The position numbers and the translations under genes are program-made. From Rickettsia typhi (GTDB lineage Bacteria; Pseudomonadota; Alphaproteobacteria; Rickettsiales; Deianiraeaceae): DNA of 37,659 nucleotides. Position 1 is the first letter of the stretch, and each line of letters begins with the position of its first letter. A model generated the notes under the pieces. It was not told where the DNA came from. It did no database searches and saw nothing but the letters and a program-made list of their open reading frames with translations. Shown in pieces: positions 7,784-16,734 of the stretch. The stretch lies in NCBI GenBank assembly GCA_945876965.1, contig CAMCQG010000010.1, positions 1 through 37,659 on the forward strand. Direction: 5' to 3'.

Positions 7784-10000
7784 CTACACAGCATCAAGTT
7801 TCCAAGCCACAACACAGCCATTTGTCAAATCGCTAGTGCCAGATGCAATATAATTTATTGTAGCGGCGGCGGTGGGTGCGGCAGCTGAAATTGTCGTAGA
7901 TGTTGTGCAACCAGTGCCAGAACCCATTTTACTGATATTTTGACCCGAAATTATATTACCCGTATAAGGCATTCCGTCGTCGTATTTTATATCTATTTTT
8001 TTAGCTATAAAAGTAGGTAAAGCAGCCATTGTATTTGTTGCCGATGTATCTATAAGATCGCTTGTATTTACTGAATTTCTGGCAATCAAAATATGTTTGT
8101 TTTTCCAGCTTGATAAATTAGTCGTGTCATTAAGCTCAAAAGGATAAAACCCAGAACCAGACATCGAACCAACAGTGCGTAAATCCCACATTGCCTGAGT
8201 ATCAAATGAAGGAACTTGTGGGTTTGTTGCTGTTGGGATTGAAAGTGAAACAAAATTATTAGGGTTTGTTAAAGCGACATTTTTGTCATTTAAATCTGTA
8301 GCCTTTGCTTGCAAGGTGCTTAATGTAACAAAAGCTGCAGCTTGTGCTTGCAAGGTGGTCAATGTATTATTTAAAGCAGCTACAGAACCTGTAACACCAA
8401 CCGCACCGCCTAAATTAGTTACCCCGGTGCAATTGGCACCAGCAACCGTTGTTGTGCCGTTTTTTTGACATTGCAAATTTGCAAGAGTTGAATTTAAAGT
8501 AGAAATAGATGTAGGGCCAGTGCCAGATAATGTAGCAATAACATTGCTTCCATTGTTAATAAACGATCCAGCACCTATATTAACAGCACAAGCACTACCG
8601 CAATAAGCAGCCCCACCATTATTTCCATCAGGGCATCCGCTAAAATATCCAGCACCAGAACCATTGACTTTTTGGCTTGCATTACCTGTATTAAATACAA
8701 CATTATTGTTGCCATCTGTAACCCATATAGTGTAGGCACCAGATGAAGCGCCATACACATTATACGAATTAACATTAATATCAAACTTATTAACCCCCGC
8801 AGTTAATGTTCTTGTTATTGTTTTTATACCTGTAGTGTATGTTCCACCACAACCACCAATATTGTTGTTCATATTGGCACTATTAATTTGGGTACCATTT
8901 AAACTAAGTGATCCATTATTTGTGCCACCACCACAATATTGCCCTGCTGCATACCCAACATTTATGGTATAAGTTCCATCAGAAGGCACATTAAACCCAT
9001 ATGAGTTTGAAATACTCATACCCCCCATATTCACTTCATATACAACTCCTTCTCCAGTAAAAGGCTCGGTCCATACTTTACCTGGATTTGCTATAGATAA
9101 AGCTACAGATTGTCCGGCACTTGGCATAAAAGAATTACAACTTGTTAATACATTATTTGCATTTGTAACGGCAGTTTGAGCCAATGTGGCATTATTTGTG
9201 GCAGAAATGGTAATACCGTTAACAACTGTGCCAGAGGTCGCGGTAGAATTTAATGCCGCAAGTTTATTTGTTGCGCTTGTGGCGTTTGCTTGCGCTTGTG
9301 CAATTGATCCGTTGGTTGATTCATTTGCATTTAGTGTTGCTAATGGAACATTATTAGTCGCTATGCTTGCTTGTGTTTGTGCAATCGATCCATTGGTTGA
9401 TGCATCTGCATTTAGTATTGCTAATTGGGCATTATTTCCAACTTGAGAAGATGCTACTATTGCAGCAATTATAGGATTATTTACTGATAAATCTAATTTT
9501 CTCCTTCCAATTGCATTGGCATTATTTATCGCAAAAAGTTGCTTAATTGAAGCAGTTCTGCCGGTTATTTCAAAGGCTTGCATTTGATAAAAAGCGCAGG
9601 TTCTATCTGCCGGTGATGCAATTGCTGATGAATTGGGCATTGTTATTAAGGTTGACAATGTTGTAGTTGTGCCCGAGGTATTTCCTGGACTATTTGCATC
9701 ACCCATACCTGTGGTTGTGCTCAGGTTAAAACAGGCAGATGGAGTTGCATTGATTATTACTGGAGTAAGATTATTTATTTGGCAGTCGCCTGGCAAGCAG
9801 TCGAAGGTATTTTGAAACAAGGTTGATAAGATATTTATATCTCGATAATCTTGTTGAATTTTATTGATTTTTGCTGATGTCACCAATATCTTTGAAACTA
9901 TTATAGTTGAAAGCATAACAGCTATTATCACAATTGCAACCGACATTTCAACCAATGTGAAGGCTTTTTTCTCTACTCCTATTTTTTTATCGATAATCAT
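7784..10000 (-). CDS. giant prepilin-like protein with lectin-like middle region
   Basis: The N-terminus is a class III/type IV prepilin signal: a short basic leader, KKA, then FTLVEMSVAIVIIAVML. Cleavage after Ala13 would leave Phe1 and Glu5, as required for methylation and assembly. At 738 residues it is several times the usual pilin length. After the first 160 residues come Ala/Asn/Thr-rich repeats (two 27-residue copies at 189-242), then a beta-rich, Gly/Asn/Cys-rich region (about 300-475) with TYTINV and AYTIWVTD strands resembling carbohydrate-binding jelly rolls. Another Ala/Thr/Leu repeat zone follows (about 500-572) and a pilin-like C-terminus. It is probably exported by a type IV pilus or type II-like system and displayed at the surface; a tip adhesin is an inference. 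No other pilus genes are in the window. Confidence 0.8.
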   Translation of the reverse strand: MIIDKKIGVEKKAFTLVEMSVAIVIIAVMLSTIIVSKILVTSAKINKIQQDYRDINILSTLFQNTFDCLPGDCQINNLTPVIINATPSACFNLSTTTGMGDANSPGNTSGTTTTLSTLITMPNSSAIASPADRTCAFYQMQAFEITGRTASIKQLFAINNANAIGRRKLDLSVNNPIIAAIVASSQVGNNAQLAILNADASTNGSIAQTQASIATNNVPLATLNANESTNGSIAQAQANATSATNKLAALNSTATSGTVVNGITISATNNATLAQTAVTNANNVLTSCNSFMPSAGQSVALSIANPGKVWTEPFTGEGVVYEVNMGGMSISNSYGFNVPSDGTYTINVGYAAGQYCGGGTNNGSLSLNGTQINSANMNNNIGGCGGTYTTGIKTITRTLTAGVNKFDINVNSYNVYGASSGAYTIWVTDGNNNVVFNTGNASQKVNGSGAGYFSGCPDGNNGGAAYCGSACAVNIGAGSFINNGSNVIATLSGTGPTSISTLNSTLANLQCQKNGTTTVAGANCTGVTNLGGAVGVTGSVAALNNTLTTLQAQAAAFVTLSTLQAKATDLNDKNVALTNPNNFVSLSIPTATNPQVPSFDTQAMWDLRTVGSMSGSGFYPFELNDTTNLSSWKNKHILIARNSVNTSDLIDTSATNTMAALPTFIAKKIDIKYDDGMPYTGNIISGQNISKMGSGTGCTTSTTISAAAPTAAATINYIASGTSDLTNGCVVAWKLDAV
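8288..8365 (-). repeat. 39-bp coding repeat (13 residues, two copies) in the giant prepilin
   Basis: Two adjacent copies encode TLTTLQAQAAAFV and TLSTLQAKATDLN. The shared DNA core GCAAGGTG recurs 39 bp apart on the plus strand (8311 and 8350). A related TLNSTLANLQ segment lies further upstream in the protein, pointing to repeat growth of a helical Ala/Thr/Leu stalk. Confidence 0.65.
9275..9436 (-). repeat. 81-bp tandem coding repeat (27 residues, two copies) in the giant prepilin
   Basis: Two consecutive 81-bp units encode segments that share the core STNGSIAQ with preceding LNAD/LNAN and following QAS/QAN. On the plus strand, CAATTGATCC at 9301 and CAATCGATCC at 9382 mark the 81-bp period. 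The reading frame is kept, so copy number could change without a frameshift. Confidence 0.8.
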
Positions 10001-10241
10001 AATAATTTTTTAATAAATTTTTTATTATTTATAGTTGCATATAAATAATTAGCAAATTAATTTTTTTATTTTACAGATAACAAGAAAACCTACATATTTA
10101 ACCAGTATCATAGATAATATAAAACCAATTTAGATATATTTTATATGGCTATAAATTTTGATACTATATCAGACTGACTAAGTATTTATTTGATAAATTA
10201 TAAAAAGAATATCTGTCTATAATTGTTAATAGCAATTTTAG

Positions 10242-10270
10242 TTGACTTTAAATATTATTGTTAATATAGT
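10242..10270 (+). promoter_or_regulatory. sigma70-type promoter of tRNA-Cys
   Basis: TTGACT (10242-10247) and TATAGT (10265-10270) are exactly 17 bp apart, and the expected start falls about 5 bp before the tRNA. The rest of the 10001-10281 gap between the divergent giant prepilin gene and the tRNA is AT-rich and shows no reading frame or clear structure. Confidence 0.65.
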
Positions 10271-10281
10271 ATGGTATTGTT

Positions 10282-10359
10282 GGCTGGGTAGCAAAGTTGG
10301 TCTAATGCAGGGGACTGCAAATCCTCGATTCGTGGGTTCGAATCCCACCTCGGCCTCCA
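10282..10359 (+). tRNA. tRNA-Cys (GCA anticodon)
   Basis: Acceptor GGCTGGG pairs with CTCGGCC (two wobble pairs), the anticodon stem GGGGA/TCCTC holds loop CTGCAAA with anticodon GCA, and the T arm is GTGGG/CCCAC around TTCGAAT. The discriminator is U73 as expected for cysteine, and CCA is encoded at 10357-10359. plsX starts 17 bp after the tRNA end, so the two are probably one transcript processed at the tRNA. Confidence 0.95.
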
Positions 10360-10376
10360 TTTTAAAGATTTTGTCT

Positions 10377-11396
10377 ATGCTTGATATTGAGACTAAAATA
10401 ACAATTGCAATAGATTTGATGGGAGGAGATAATGCCCCCAGTATGCCAATAAATGGACTAAAAATTGCCAGCGAAAAACACAAACACATAAAATTTAAAG
10501 TTTTTGGAAACAAATCGCTAATATTACAAAAATGCCCAGACTTTAATTTTTATAAATACGATTTTATCGACTGTCCTGTTGTAATATCAAGCCATGAACA
10601 GCCGGCAAAAGCATTACGAAACAGCAAACATAGTAGTATGAGATGTGCAATTGAATGTGTTCAAAGAGGTGACGCGGATGCTATAATTTCTGCAGGAAAC
10701 ACTGGCGCATTAATGGCCATTTCTAAATTAATACTAAAAACATTACCATCAATAGACAGACCTGCAATTTGCACATTTATTCCAACAAAAAAACGCCCAT
10801 GCTTGATGCTTGATGTTGGGGCAAACATCAATTGTGAGCCACACAATTTATTAGAATTTGCCGTAATGGGTGATGCATTTTTATCTGCAACTATTGGCAA
10901 CAAAAAAGGTAAAATTGCAATATTAAATATAGGAACAGAAGACACAAAAGGGCATGCAATTTTACGAGAAGCCAATCTTTTGTTACAAAATAGTGCAATA
11001 AAAGATAGATATATAGGGTACATTGAGCCACATCAAGTTTTTGATGGAGATGTTGATATTGTAGTAACAGATGGATTCAATGGCAATATATTTATAAAAA
11101 CAGCAGAGGGAATAGGGGGATGGATTAAACAAATTTTAACAGATTCTTTTAGGTCTAGTATTTTAGCAAAAATAGGATATTTATTGACAAAACAGGCCTT
11201 AAAAAGAAGTATGAAAGTTATAGATCCGCGAAACTACAATGGTGCAATGTTTATTGGTTTAAACGGAATATCTATTAAAAGCCATGGGGGGACAGACGAT
11301 ATTGGTTTTTCAAAAGCAATAGATTCTGCTGTTGTTTTAACTAATAGCAAAATTAATAAAAAAATTGCCGATTTAATAACGCATTACGATATGTAG
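10377..11396 (+). CDS. plsX: phosphate acyltransferase PlsX
   Basis: PlsX converts acyl-ACP and phosphate to acyl-phosphate, the donor used by PlsY (also in this window, at 24443) for the first acylation of glycerol-3-phosphate. Family motifs are seen: IAIDLMGGDNAP near the N-terminus, SAGNTGALM, LDVGAN, NIGTE and VVTDGFNGNI. The frame is open back to 10242, but that part lies over the tRNA-Cys gene; ATG 10377 gives the normal N-terminus and 339 residues, the usual length. In many bacteria fabH follows plsX; here the next gene is lptD on the other strand. Peripheral membrane or cytosolic. Confidence 0.95.
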   Translation: MLDIETKITIAIDLMGGDNAPSMPINGLKIASEKHKHIKFKVFGNKSLILQKCPDFNFYKYDFIDCPVVISSHEQPAKALRNSKHSSMRCAIECVQRGDADAIISAGNTGALMAISKLILKTLPSIDRPAICTFIPTKKRPCLMLDVGANINCEPHNLLEFAVMGDAFLSATIGNKKGKIAILNIGTEDTKGHAILREANLLLQNSAIKDRYIGYIEPHQVFDGDVDIVVTDGFNGNIFIKTAEGIGGWIKQILTDSFRSSILAKIGYLLTKQALKRSMKVIDPRNYNGAMFIGLNGISIKSHGGTDDIGFSKAIDSAVVLTNSKINKKIADLITHYDM

Positions 11397-11417
11397 AGCG
11401 TATTAATGTTATCTTGT

Positions 11418-11446
11418 AAATATTATCAATAAATGATAAAATATTT
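11418..11446. terminator. AT-rich hairpin between convergent plsX and lptD
   Basis: AAATATT plus ATCA on the left pairs with TGAT and AATATTT on the right, with an AA bulge and a 5-nt loop. It is centred in the 56-bp gap between two convergent stops, so it could end transcription both ways. It lacks a GC-rich stem and a clean T-run, so termination strength is doubtful. Confidence 0.35.
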
Positions 11447-11452
11447 GTATTA

Positions 11453-14188
11453 TTAAATACCAGACAATGTAACCGAAAAACCAGCATTCCATACCTCTCC
11501 TATCCCAATAATAGTAATTCTATTGGCATTTATCCCATACTCTACACAGCCAGCTCTATATATTATGTTGATTCCTAGCAATGGCGAATAGCCGTTTACA
11601 GTAGTATTTGTAATTATTTTTGTAATAGGGTTAACAGAAACTACATTTACAGGCTCGATACTAAAAGTTCCTATAAACTCAAAAATAAAATTTTCAGTCA
11701 TTTTTAATCTTGTTGTCAAATTCATCATCTGAGTATTATACGCTTGAGCCTGTTGCAAAAAAATAATATTTTTATTGATATACGAGTGCCCAATCATAAT
11801 ATCGAAAAACTTATCTATAATATTCATATTTATATTTGTATACGACTCTAATAGCTGACCATTTTCAACATTAAAACGATGATTATTACTAATGGAAACC
11901 CTTCCACTAGGAGTATTTATACCAAACATTCCAACATAATTTGATAATCCATTTCCGTAAATACCTGATTGCTGAGATAAAAAAGCATTACTACCAAAAT
12001 CTGATATAGTTTCCATCATTCCGCCGCCAAACGATATTTTATATCCAGAATTTGCAATAAAACTTGTTTTAACACCAAAAGATAATCTTGATCCGTTTAC
12101 AAATCCATCGATTCCGTGTGTTATATTTTTTTCAAACAAGTTATTAAAGTTGAGCCTAGAAGCAAAACTATTTTCATTAGAAAAAAAACCATAATTTTGA
12201 CCATAATTATTCTGCAAAGAAATCATAGGATCAATAACAAGCGTTCCATATTTCATTATTTTATATAATGGGTGATTAATTGCAATCTGAGAAGAACCAA
12301 GCGCACTTGAACCAAAACCGGTTCCATATGCTAACGATGTATATGATGAATTTTGCAATATTTGAGCATATGTACCAAGCAATAACGATGTTATATTATT
12401 ATTTGCAACAGGCGATAGCAAATTACTGCCACCACTAGTTGTATCATATGCGTTTCCACGAAAAGAATTATTAAACCTAACAAAGCTATTTGCTAAAATT
12501 CCCTGAATATTATAACCAATTTCACTTGATCCAAAAGCTTTGCTAAAACCCTGAGATCTGCTAATATAACCTGCTCTACTATCAACAAATCCATACCCTC
12601 CCATAAAATCTTTTTTGGTTCTAAAAAAAGATCTACCTTGCGTTACAACTGTTGGCGTTGTATTGATCTGATAATTCAATAGCATTGGTGTCCAGCTAAT
12701 AATATCTAAACCGTTAAAACTTCTATCTCTAACATCCTGTATTGTTAAAAAATTTGTATGATAAGGAAGAAATTTTTTAATATACAGCAATGAATATATT
12801 GGATCGCTTATGTATAAAAAAGAATGTTTAATTGTAATTTCAGGTGTAATAGAAAAAAGTGCCTTACTTCTAAAATGACCTCGGTATCCTTTTAGATAAT
12901 CACCATTCGGTAAAAAATCTGCCATTCTTGTGTCATAATTTATCGCCTGCGTTTGATCCGTTATACTTCCCTTTATACTATATTGAGACAACATTCCATT
13001 TTTTTTACTAATTAAATGTGTATATGCAAATTGCAAATAACTTGACATAATTCTTTTGTGATCGTTTGTTGTAAATGGTTTAATTTGAGCACCAGTTAAA
13101 CCAGAAATATCTTGAAAAATATTAGCTTTTAATAAAAAATCTTTATTATGAGATATACGCCAATACCACGGAATCATAATACCTAGCTGTGTTCCTGCAC
13201 CAGATAAAAATACTTGTGGAATTAATAATCCAGTTTTTGCTCGACCTGAATCTTTTAAATTAACGGTATGCCTAATTAAATACAATAACGGTATATCAAA
13301 AAATTTAAATGTAACATGATTAAAAACAGCGTCGCCAGTTTTTTTATTATAACTACCATTGTTCATGGAAATTCTCCATTCCGACCACCTATATTTGGCG
13401 ATTATATTATCAAAATTATTTTCTAATACTTTATATTTTTCACTTTTTGGAATAATATCATAATTTATTTTTTTTGATTCATCCGGAATAACTGTATCCA
13501 CAAAGCGATTTTGGGTATTCGTAATGTTATTATTTAACTTTTTTTTATTTTGATCCCAATCTGATTGATTAGTTACAATTGGCGGGGCATCTTTTAAATA
13601 ATAACTAATATCATCGCTTTCTTCGGGGTCTATATTGCAACCAGTATAAAATGCATTGCGAAATATGTAATAATCAGGTTTGCCATTTGTTACATCTTTT
13701 GCAATAAGAGAAACATTATTTGAGTCAATCATTCTGGTGTTTTGCATATGTAATGCACCGCCACTATCGTATAAAATAGATTTTGCATATATGATACTAC
13801 TATTACCATCGTTTATCCTAACATCATTTTGTAGTTTTAATAAAAATTTATTATCACCATTATCTTTGCTTGGAAATAACAAACTTTTTTCAAAATTTAC
13901 TAATGTTGCCCTAGTTCTAATATTACCTTCTCCAAATAATTCCGTGGCTCCTGTTTTACTGATTGTAATATTTTTTGCTGCAATTTCTATATCACCTTCT
14001 TTAATATCATCATCTATATCTTTTGCATCTCTGTGTAATTCGTCAAATTTTTCGCTATCTTTAACGGATTCAAAATCGAAGGTTTCATTTAAATTTTTTT
14101 GCAACACGATAATATTTGCAAATGCTATATTACAAAATATAGCATAAAATATTATATAAAAAGGTATTTTATAAAAAACAGCACTCAT
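11453..14188 (-). CDS. lptD: LPS-assembly outer membrane protein LptD
   Basis: LptD is the outer membrane barrel that inserts LPS with LptE. The 911-residue protein begins with a signal peptide (hydrophobic core to about residue 22, ending AFA before NI). An acidic region and an OstA-like periplasmic domain follow (about 60-170, with GEGNIRTRA and repeated beta strands). The large barrel domain starts near 290 and carries the family block of SGRAKTGLLIP, then GTQLGIMIPWYWRIS and a later DISGLTGAQI. It lies 33 bp after rpsJ on the same strand and is probably read from the same promoter. No lptE or surA is adjacent. Its presence indicates an LPS-type outer membrane. Confidence 0.88.
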   Translation of the reverse strand: MSAVFYKIPFYIIFYAIFCNIAFANIIVLQKNLNETFDFESVKDSEKFDELHRDAKDIDDDIKEGDIEIAAKNITISKTGATELFGEGNIRTRATLVNFEKSLLFPSKDNGDNKFLLKLQNDVRINDGNSSIIYAKSILYDSGGALHMQNTRMIDSNNVSLIAKDVTNGKPDYYIFRNAFYTGCNIDPEESDDISYYLKDAPPIVTNQSDWDQNKKKLNNNITNTQNRFVDTVIPDESKKINYDIIPKSEKYKVLENNFDNIIAKYRWSEWRISMNNGSYNKKTGDAVFNHVTFKFFDIPLLYLIRHTVNLKDSGRAKTGLLIPQVFLSGAGTQLGIMIPWYWRISHNKDFLLKANIFQDISGLTGAQIKPFTTNDHKRIMSSYLQFAYTHLISKKNGMLSQYSIKGSITDQTQAINYDTRMADFLPNGDYLKGYRGHFRSKALFSITPEITIKHSFLYISDPIYSLLYIKKFLPYHTNFLTIQDVRDRSFNGLDIISWTPMLLNYQINTTPTVVTQGRSFFRTKKDFMGGYGFVDSRAGYISRSQGFSKAFGSSEIGYNIQGILANSFVRFNNSFRGNAYDTTSGGSNLLSPVANNNITSLLLGTYAQILQNSSYTSLAYGTGFGSSALGSSQIAINHPLYKIMKYGTLVIDPMISLQNNYGQNYGFFSNENSFASRLNFNNLFEKNITHGIDGFVNGSRLSFGVKTSFIANSGYKISFGGGMMETISDFGSNAFLSQQSGIYGNGLSNYVGMFGINTPSGRVSISNNHRFNVENGQLLESYTNINMNIIDKFFDIMIGHSYINKNIIFLQQAQAYNTQMMNLTTRLKMTENFIFEFIGTFSIEPVNVVSVNPITKIITNTTVNGYSPLLGINIIYRAGCVEYGINANRITIIGIGEVWNAGFSVTLSGI

Positions 14189-14221
14189 TATTTATAAAAT
14201 TTTGTAATTCAGGCTAAATAT

Positions 14222-14569
14222 TTAACCGTTAGAATTCATAACTTCAATTTCAATTCCAACACCAGAAGCAAGATTTACAGATGAGATAGCTTCGATAGCT
14301 GTATGATCGGCACCCAAAAGAATTATCATACGAGAGTGGCGAACTAAAGCCATTCTATCTTTTGCTTTTGAATCAACATGAGGAGAACGATTAACTGTAA
14401 ATTGATATGTTTTATTTGGCAAACAAATTGGTCCAACAATTGTAACATTATTTCTATTCGCTGCATATATAACACCAGCAATTTCTTTATCTAAAAGATG
14501 CGAATTATAAGAATTAAACTTAATTTTTATGTTTTGCAAAGGTCTTGTATTTTGTTGCACAGTAGCCAT
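14222..14569 (-). CDS. rpsJ: 30S ribosomal protein S10
   Basis: The protein carries the S10 pattern IKIKFNSYNSHLLDKE, then GPICLPNK, FTVNRSPHVDSKAKDR and a C-terminal VEIEV-like strand. From ATG 14569 it is 115 residues, about ten longer at the N-terminus than the usual S10. A TTG at 14539 (residue 11, just before QNIKIK) or a GTG at 14560 would give a more typical start. A promoter ends only 3 bp before the ATG (14573-14602), which also questions the first ATG. The gene is alone, not followed by rplC/rplD as in the S10 operon, but by lptD. S10 also serves in transcription antitermination with NusB. Confidence 0.95.
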   Translation of the reverse strand: MATVQQNTRPLQNIKIKFNSYNSHLLDKEIAGVIYAANRNNVTIVGPICLPNKTYQFTVNRSPHVDSKAKDRMALVRHSRMIILLGADHTAIEAISSVNLASGVGIEIEVMNSNG

Positions 14570-14572
14570 TTT

Positions 14573-14602
14573 ATTATATAATAATATTCAATTTATAATC
14601 AA
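14573..14602 (-). promoter_or_regulatory. promoter of rpsJ-lptD
   Basis: On the minus strand TTGATT (14602-14597) and a perfect TATAAT (14578-14573) are 18 bp apart. The -10 box ends 3 bp before the first ATG of rpsJ, so the transcript would begin at or inside that codon. Either translation is leaderless or the real start is a later GTG/TTG. Confidence 0.5.
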
Positions 14603-14653
14603 CTAATAAAAGCTTGTTTTTAATAATCAAGCATTAAAATAATATTTTTTTAA

Positions 14654-14683
14654 TTGACTTTTAAAAAACACATTCACGATAGT
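14654..14683 (+). promoter_or_regulatory. promoter of the three-gene MFS cluster
   Basis: TTGACT (14654-14659) and GATAGT (14678-14683) are 18 bp apart on the plus strand, 22 bp before the ATG at 14706. It is divergent from the rpsJ promoter, with about 50 bp between the two -35 boxes. Confidence 0.4.
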
Positions 14684-14705
14684 TAAAAAAGTTAAATATA
14701 TATAT

Positions 14706-15929
14706 ATGTTTACCACACCTAAAAACTATAAAAGTTCCCTAGGTTTTAAAATATCAATTTTAGCACTTGGAAGTATAGCAACAATGTGCACTGGTTTAAT
14801 TGCACCAGCACTACCAAAAATTGCTCGCGAATATTCACATTTACCCCATTATCAATTGCTTACAAAATTTGTCATAACAATGCCACATTTTATGGTGCTA
14901 TTTTTGACTCCATTTTTGGGTTTTTTAACAGATAAATTTAATAGAAAATATTTACTTTGTGGTGCAGTATTGGTTTATGGTGTTGCAGGTGCAGCATGTG
15001 CATTTGTTAACAATCTATATATAATTATAGGAATGAGAGCAATTCTTGGAGTTTGCATGTCTACCGCATTGGTTGTGACGGCAACATTAATAGCAGATTG
15101 CCTAAAAGGCGATGAGCGTAGTATGATTATGGGGCTACAAACAACATTTTTTTCAATTGCCACAACAACAATGTATGGATTGGGCGGAATAGTTGCCGAT
15201 ATTAATTGGCATTATTGTTTTTTATTATATCTTTTACCGACAATTATGGTTCCGTTTGGATGGAAACACCTTTATGAACCTAGAAATAATTCCGATTATA
15301 TGGCACACAAAGAAAGCGAAATAACCGATGTAAAACATGTAAAACAAAATAATGCAGCAATTGCATCTATTTACGTGATAGCGTTTACTTTTATGATAAT
15401 GCAATATATGATACCATTGCAAATACCATTTTTATTAGACGAAATGGGACTTAATTCTAAACAAATATCTTTATTTTTAATGGCAGATGTCACTGCTGTT
15501 GCAATTTTTGCATCAAGATATAAAAAATGGAAAAAAAATAGAAGCTTTATTACAATGTGCACACTTTCTTTTGCATTAATGTCGCTTGGCTATATTATAA
15601 TTGGTTTAGCTAGCAATTACGCAATTATTTTTGGAGCATTAATCGTCTGTGGAATGGCAATGGGAATAATGATGCCAAATAATGGTTTATGGCTAACATA
15701 TTCAGTTGGCGTTAAAAATAGAGGTATGCTATTTGGAGGCCTATCAACAGCTATTTATTCAGCAAAATCAATGTCCGCAATTGTTTTATATCCACTGATT
15801 AGATATACATCTCTAAGATTATCATTTGTTTTTGCATCTTTTACAATGATAGGAATTGCAATATCTGTTCTGTATGGTTCCGAAAAAATTAATTCAGATA
15901 CAAACGATGCAATTGATGATATCAAATAA
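14706..15929 (+). CDS. MFS transporter
   Basis: The 407-residue membrane protein has about twelve hydrophobic segments and a motif-A-like GFLTDKFNRKY in the loop after the second one. The early segment with GLIAPALPKIAREY resembles the Bcr/CflA and related drug-proton antiporter branch. It is the first gene of a cluster of three; its stop overlaps the next start by 14 bp. The substrate is unknown: drug efflux, amino acid or metabolite exchange are all possible in a host-associated bacterium. Confidence 0.85.
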   Translation: MFTTPKNYKSSLGFKISILALGSIATMCTGLIAPALPKIAREYSHLPHYQLLTKFVITMPHFMVLFLTPFLGFLTDKFNRKYLLCGAVLVYGVAGAACAFVNNLYIIIGMRAILGVCMSTALVVTATLIADCLKGDERSMIMGLQTTFFSIATTTMYGLGGIVADINWHYCFLLYLLPTIMVPFGWKHLYEPRNNSDYMAHKESEITDVKHVKQNNAAIASIYVIAFTFMIMQYMIPLQIPFLLDEMGLNSKQISLFLMADVTAVAIFASRYKKWKKNRSFITMCTLSFALMSLGYIIIGLASNYAIIFGALIVCGMAMGIMMPNNGLWLTYSVGVKNRGMLFGGLSTAIYSAKSMSAIVLYPLIRYTSLRLSFVFASFTMIGIAISVLYGSEKINSDTNDAIDDIK

Positions 15930-16734
15930 AAATCTTAGTTGTATTAAAATTTTAATTACAATAACGCCCTTTATTTTTATTTCACAAATTATAGATTATA
16001 CAAATATTTGGGATTCATTTGGGCTACAAATCGGTAGCTTATTTGGTTTATTTTTAGCAAAAAATATTACAAAATATGGAACAAAAAATGCTCTTATTTT
16101 TGGAGGATTAATATTTTTTATTTTTGGATTACAATTTTTTTTAACCGATATAAAAATAATTATGTCATTATTTTGCGGTTTTGGATATTCTATAATTTGC
16201 TATGAATTATTATTAAAAACAGACTATATTTCAAAAGTACATAGCACAAAAGAAAAATACATAATACAATCAGCCTTTATAATGTTTTATCTTATAGTTG
16301 GTTTAATTTTTATTGCAACCTCTGCAAAATTACACCATTTTATAGACAGCATTATAATATTTGTATTTTTTATATTATTTTTATTTATTTCAATTTTAGC
16401 GAGTATTTATTTTAACGCTAAAAATTTAATAAAATCAACTATTTTAATGATATCAGGGTTATGGATATGTGCTATTTCTACAGATATTTATATTTTATGT
16501 TTTGGGTGTGCAATACTTGCATTATCAATGGGGGTGCTAATAAAAACTCGAGCAATTTTGTTACAAAATAGCTCAATAATAAACAATCAAATGTTAATAG
16601 GTATTATATTATCTGGATTTGTTGCACAAAGTATAAAAATAGAATTTCTTTATTATTTTATTTTTATTATCAGCCTGATATACACATTATTTTTAATGAG
16701 AATAAAAAAATATCTGATTATCGCAAAATCATGA
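15916..16734 (+). CDS. reduced MFS-like membrane protein
   Basis: This 272-residue protein is almost wholly hydrophobic, with about eight or nine membrane segments. A stretch LAKNITKYGTKNALIFGG (about residues 42-59) looks like a degenerate MFS loop motif. It is clearly shorter than the 390-410 residues of its two neighbours. ATG 15916 (or 15907) lies inside the end of the first MFS gene, and its stop overlaps the third gene as ATGA (16731-16734), so the three are translationally coupled. It may be a shortened carrier working with a neighbour, or a decaying copy. I cannot assign a substrate. Confidence 0.65.
   Translation: MISNKNLSCIKILITITPFIFISQIIDYTNIWDSFGLQIGSLFGLFLAKNITKYGTKNALIFGGLIFFIFGLQFFLTDIKIIMSLFCGFGYSIICYELLLKTDYISKVHSTKEKYIIQSAFIMFYLIVGLIFIATSAKLHHFIDSIIIFVFFILFLFISILASIYFNAKNLIKSTILMISGLWICAISTDIYILCFGCAILALSMGVLIKTRAILLQNSSIINNQMLIGIILSGFVAQSIKIEFLYYFIFIISLIYTLFLMRIKKYLIIAKS

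Noticed and set aside
9275..9436. CRISPR-like or mobile repeat
   Set aside because: The repeats are in-frame, directly adjacent with no spacers, and code for part of the giant prepilin.
10242..10376. N-terminal extension of plsX
   Set aside because: It would translate through the promoter and the tRNA-Cys gene; PlsX begins normally at 10377.
13680..14147. 155-codon plus-strand open frame
   Set aside because: It is wholly antisense to the lptD N-terminal region, has a low-complexity translation and no family motif.
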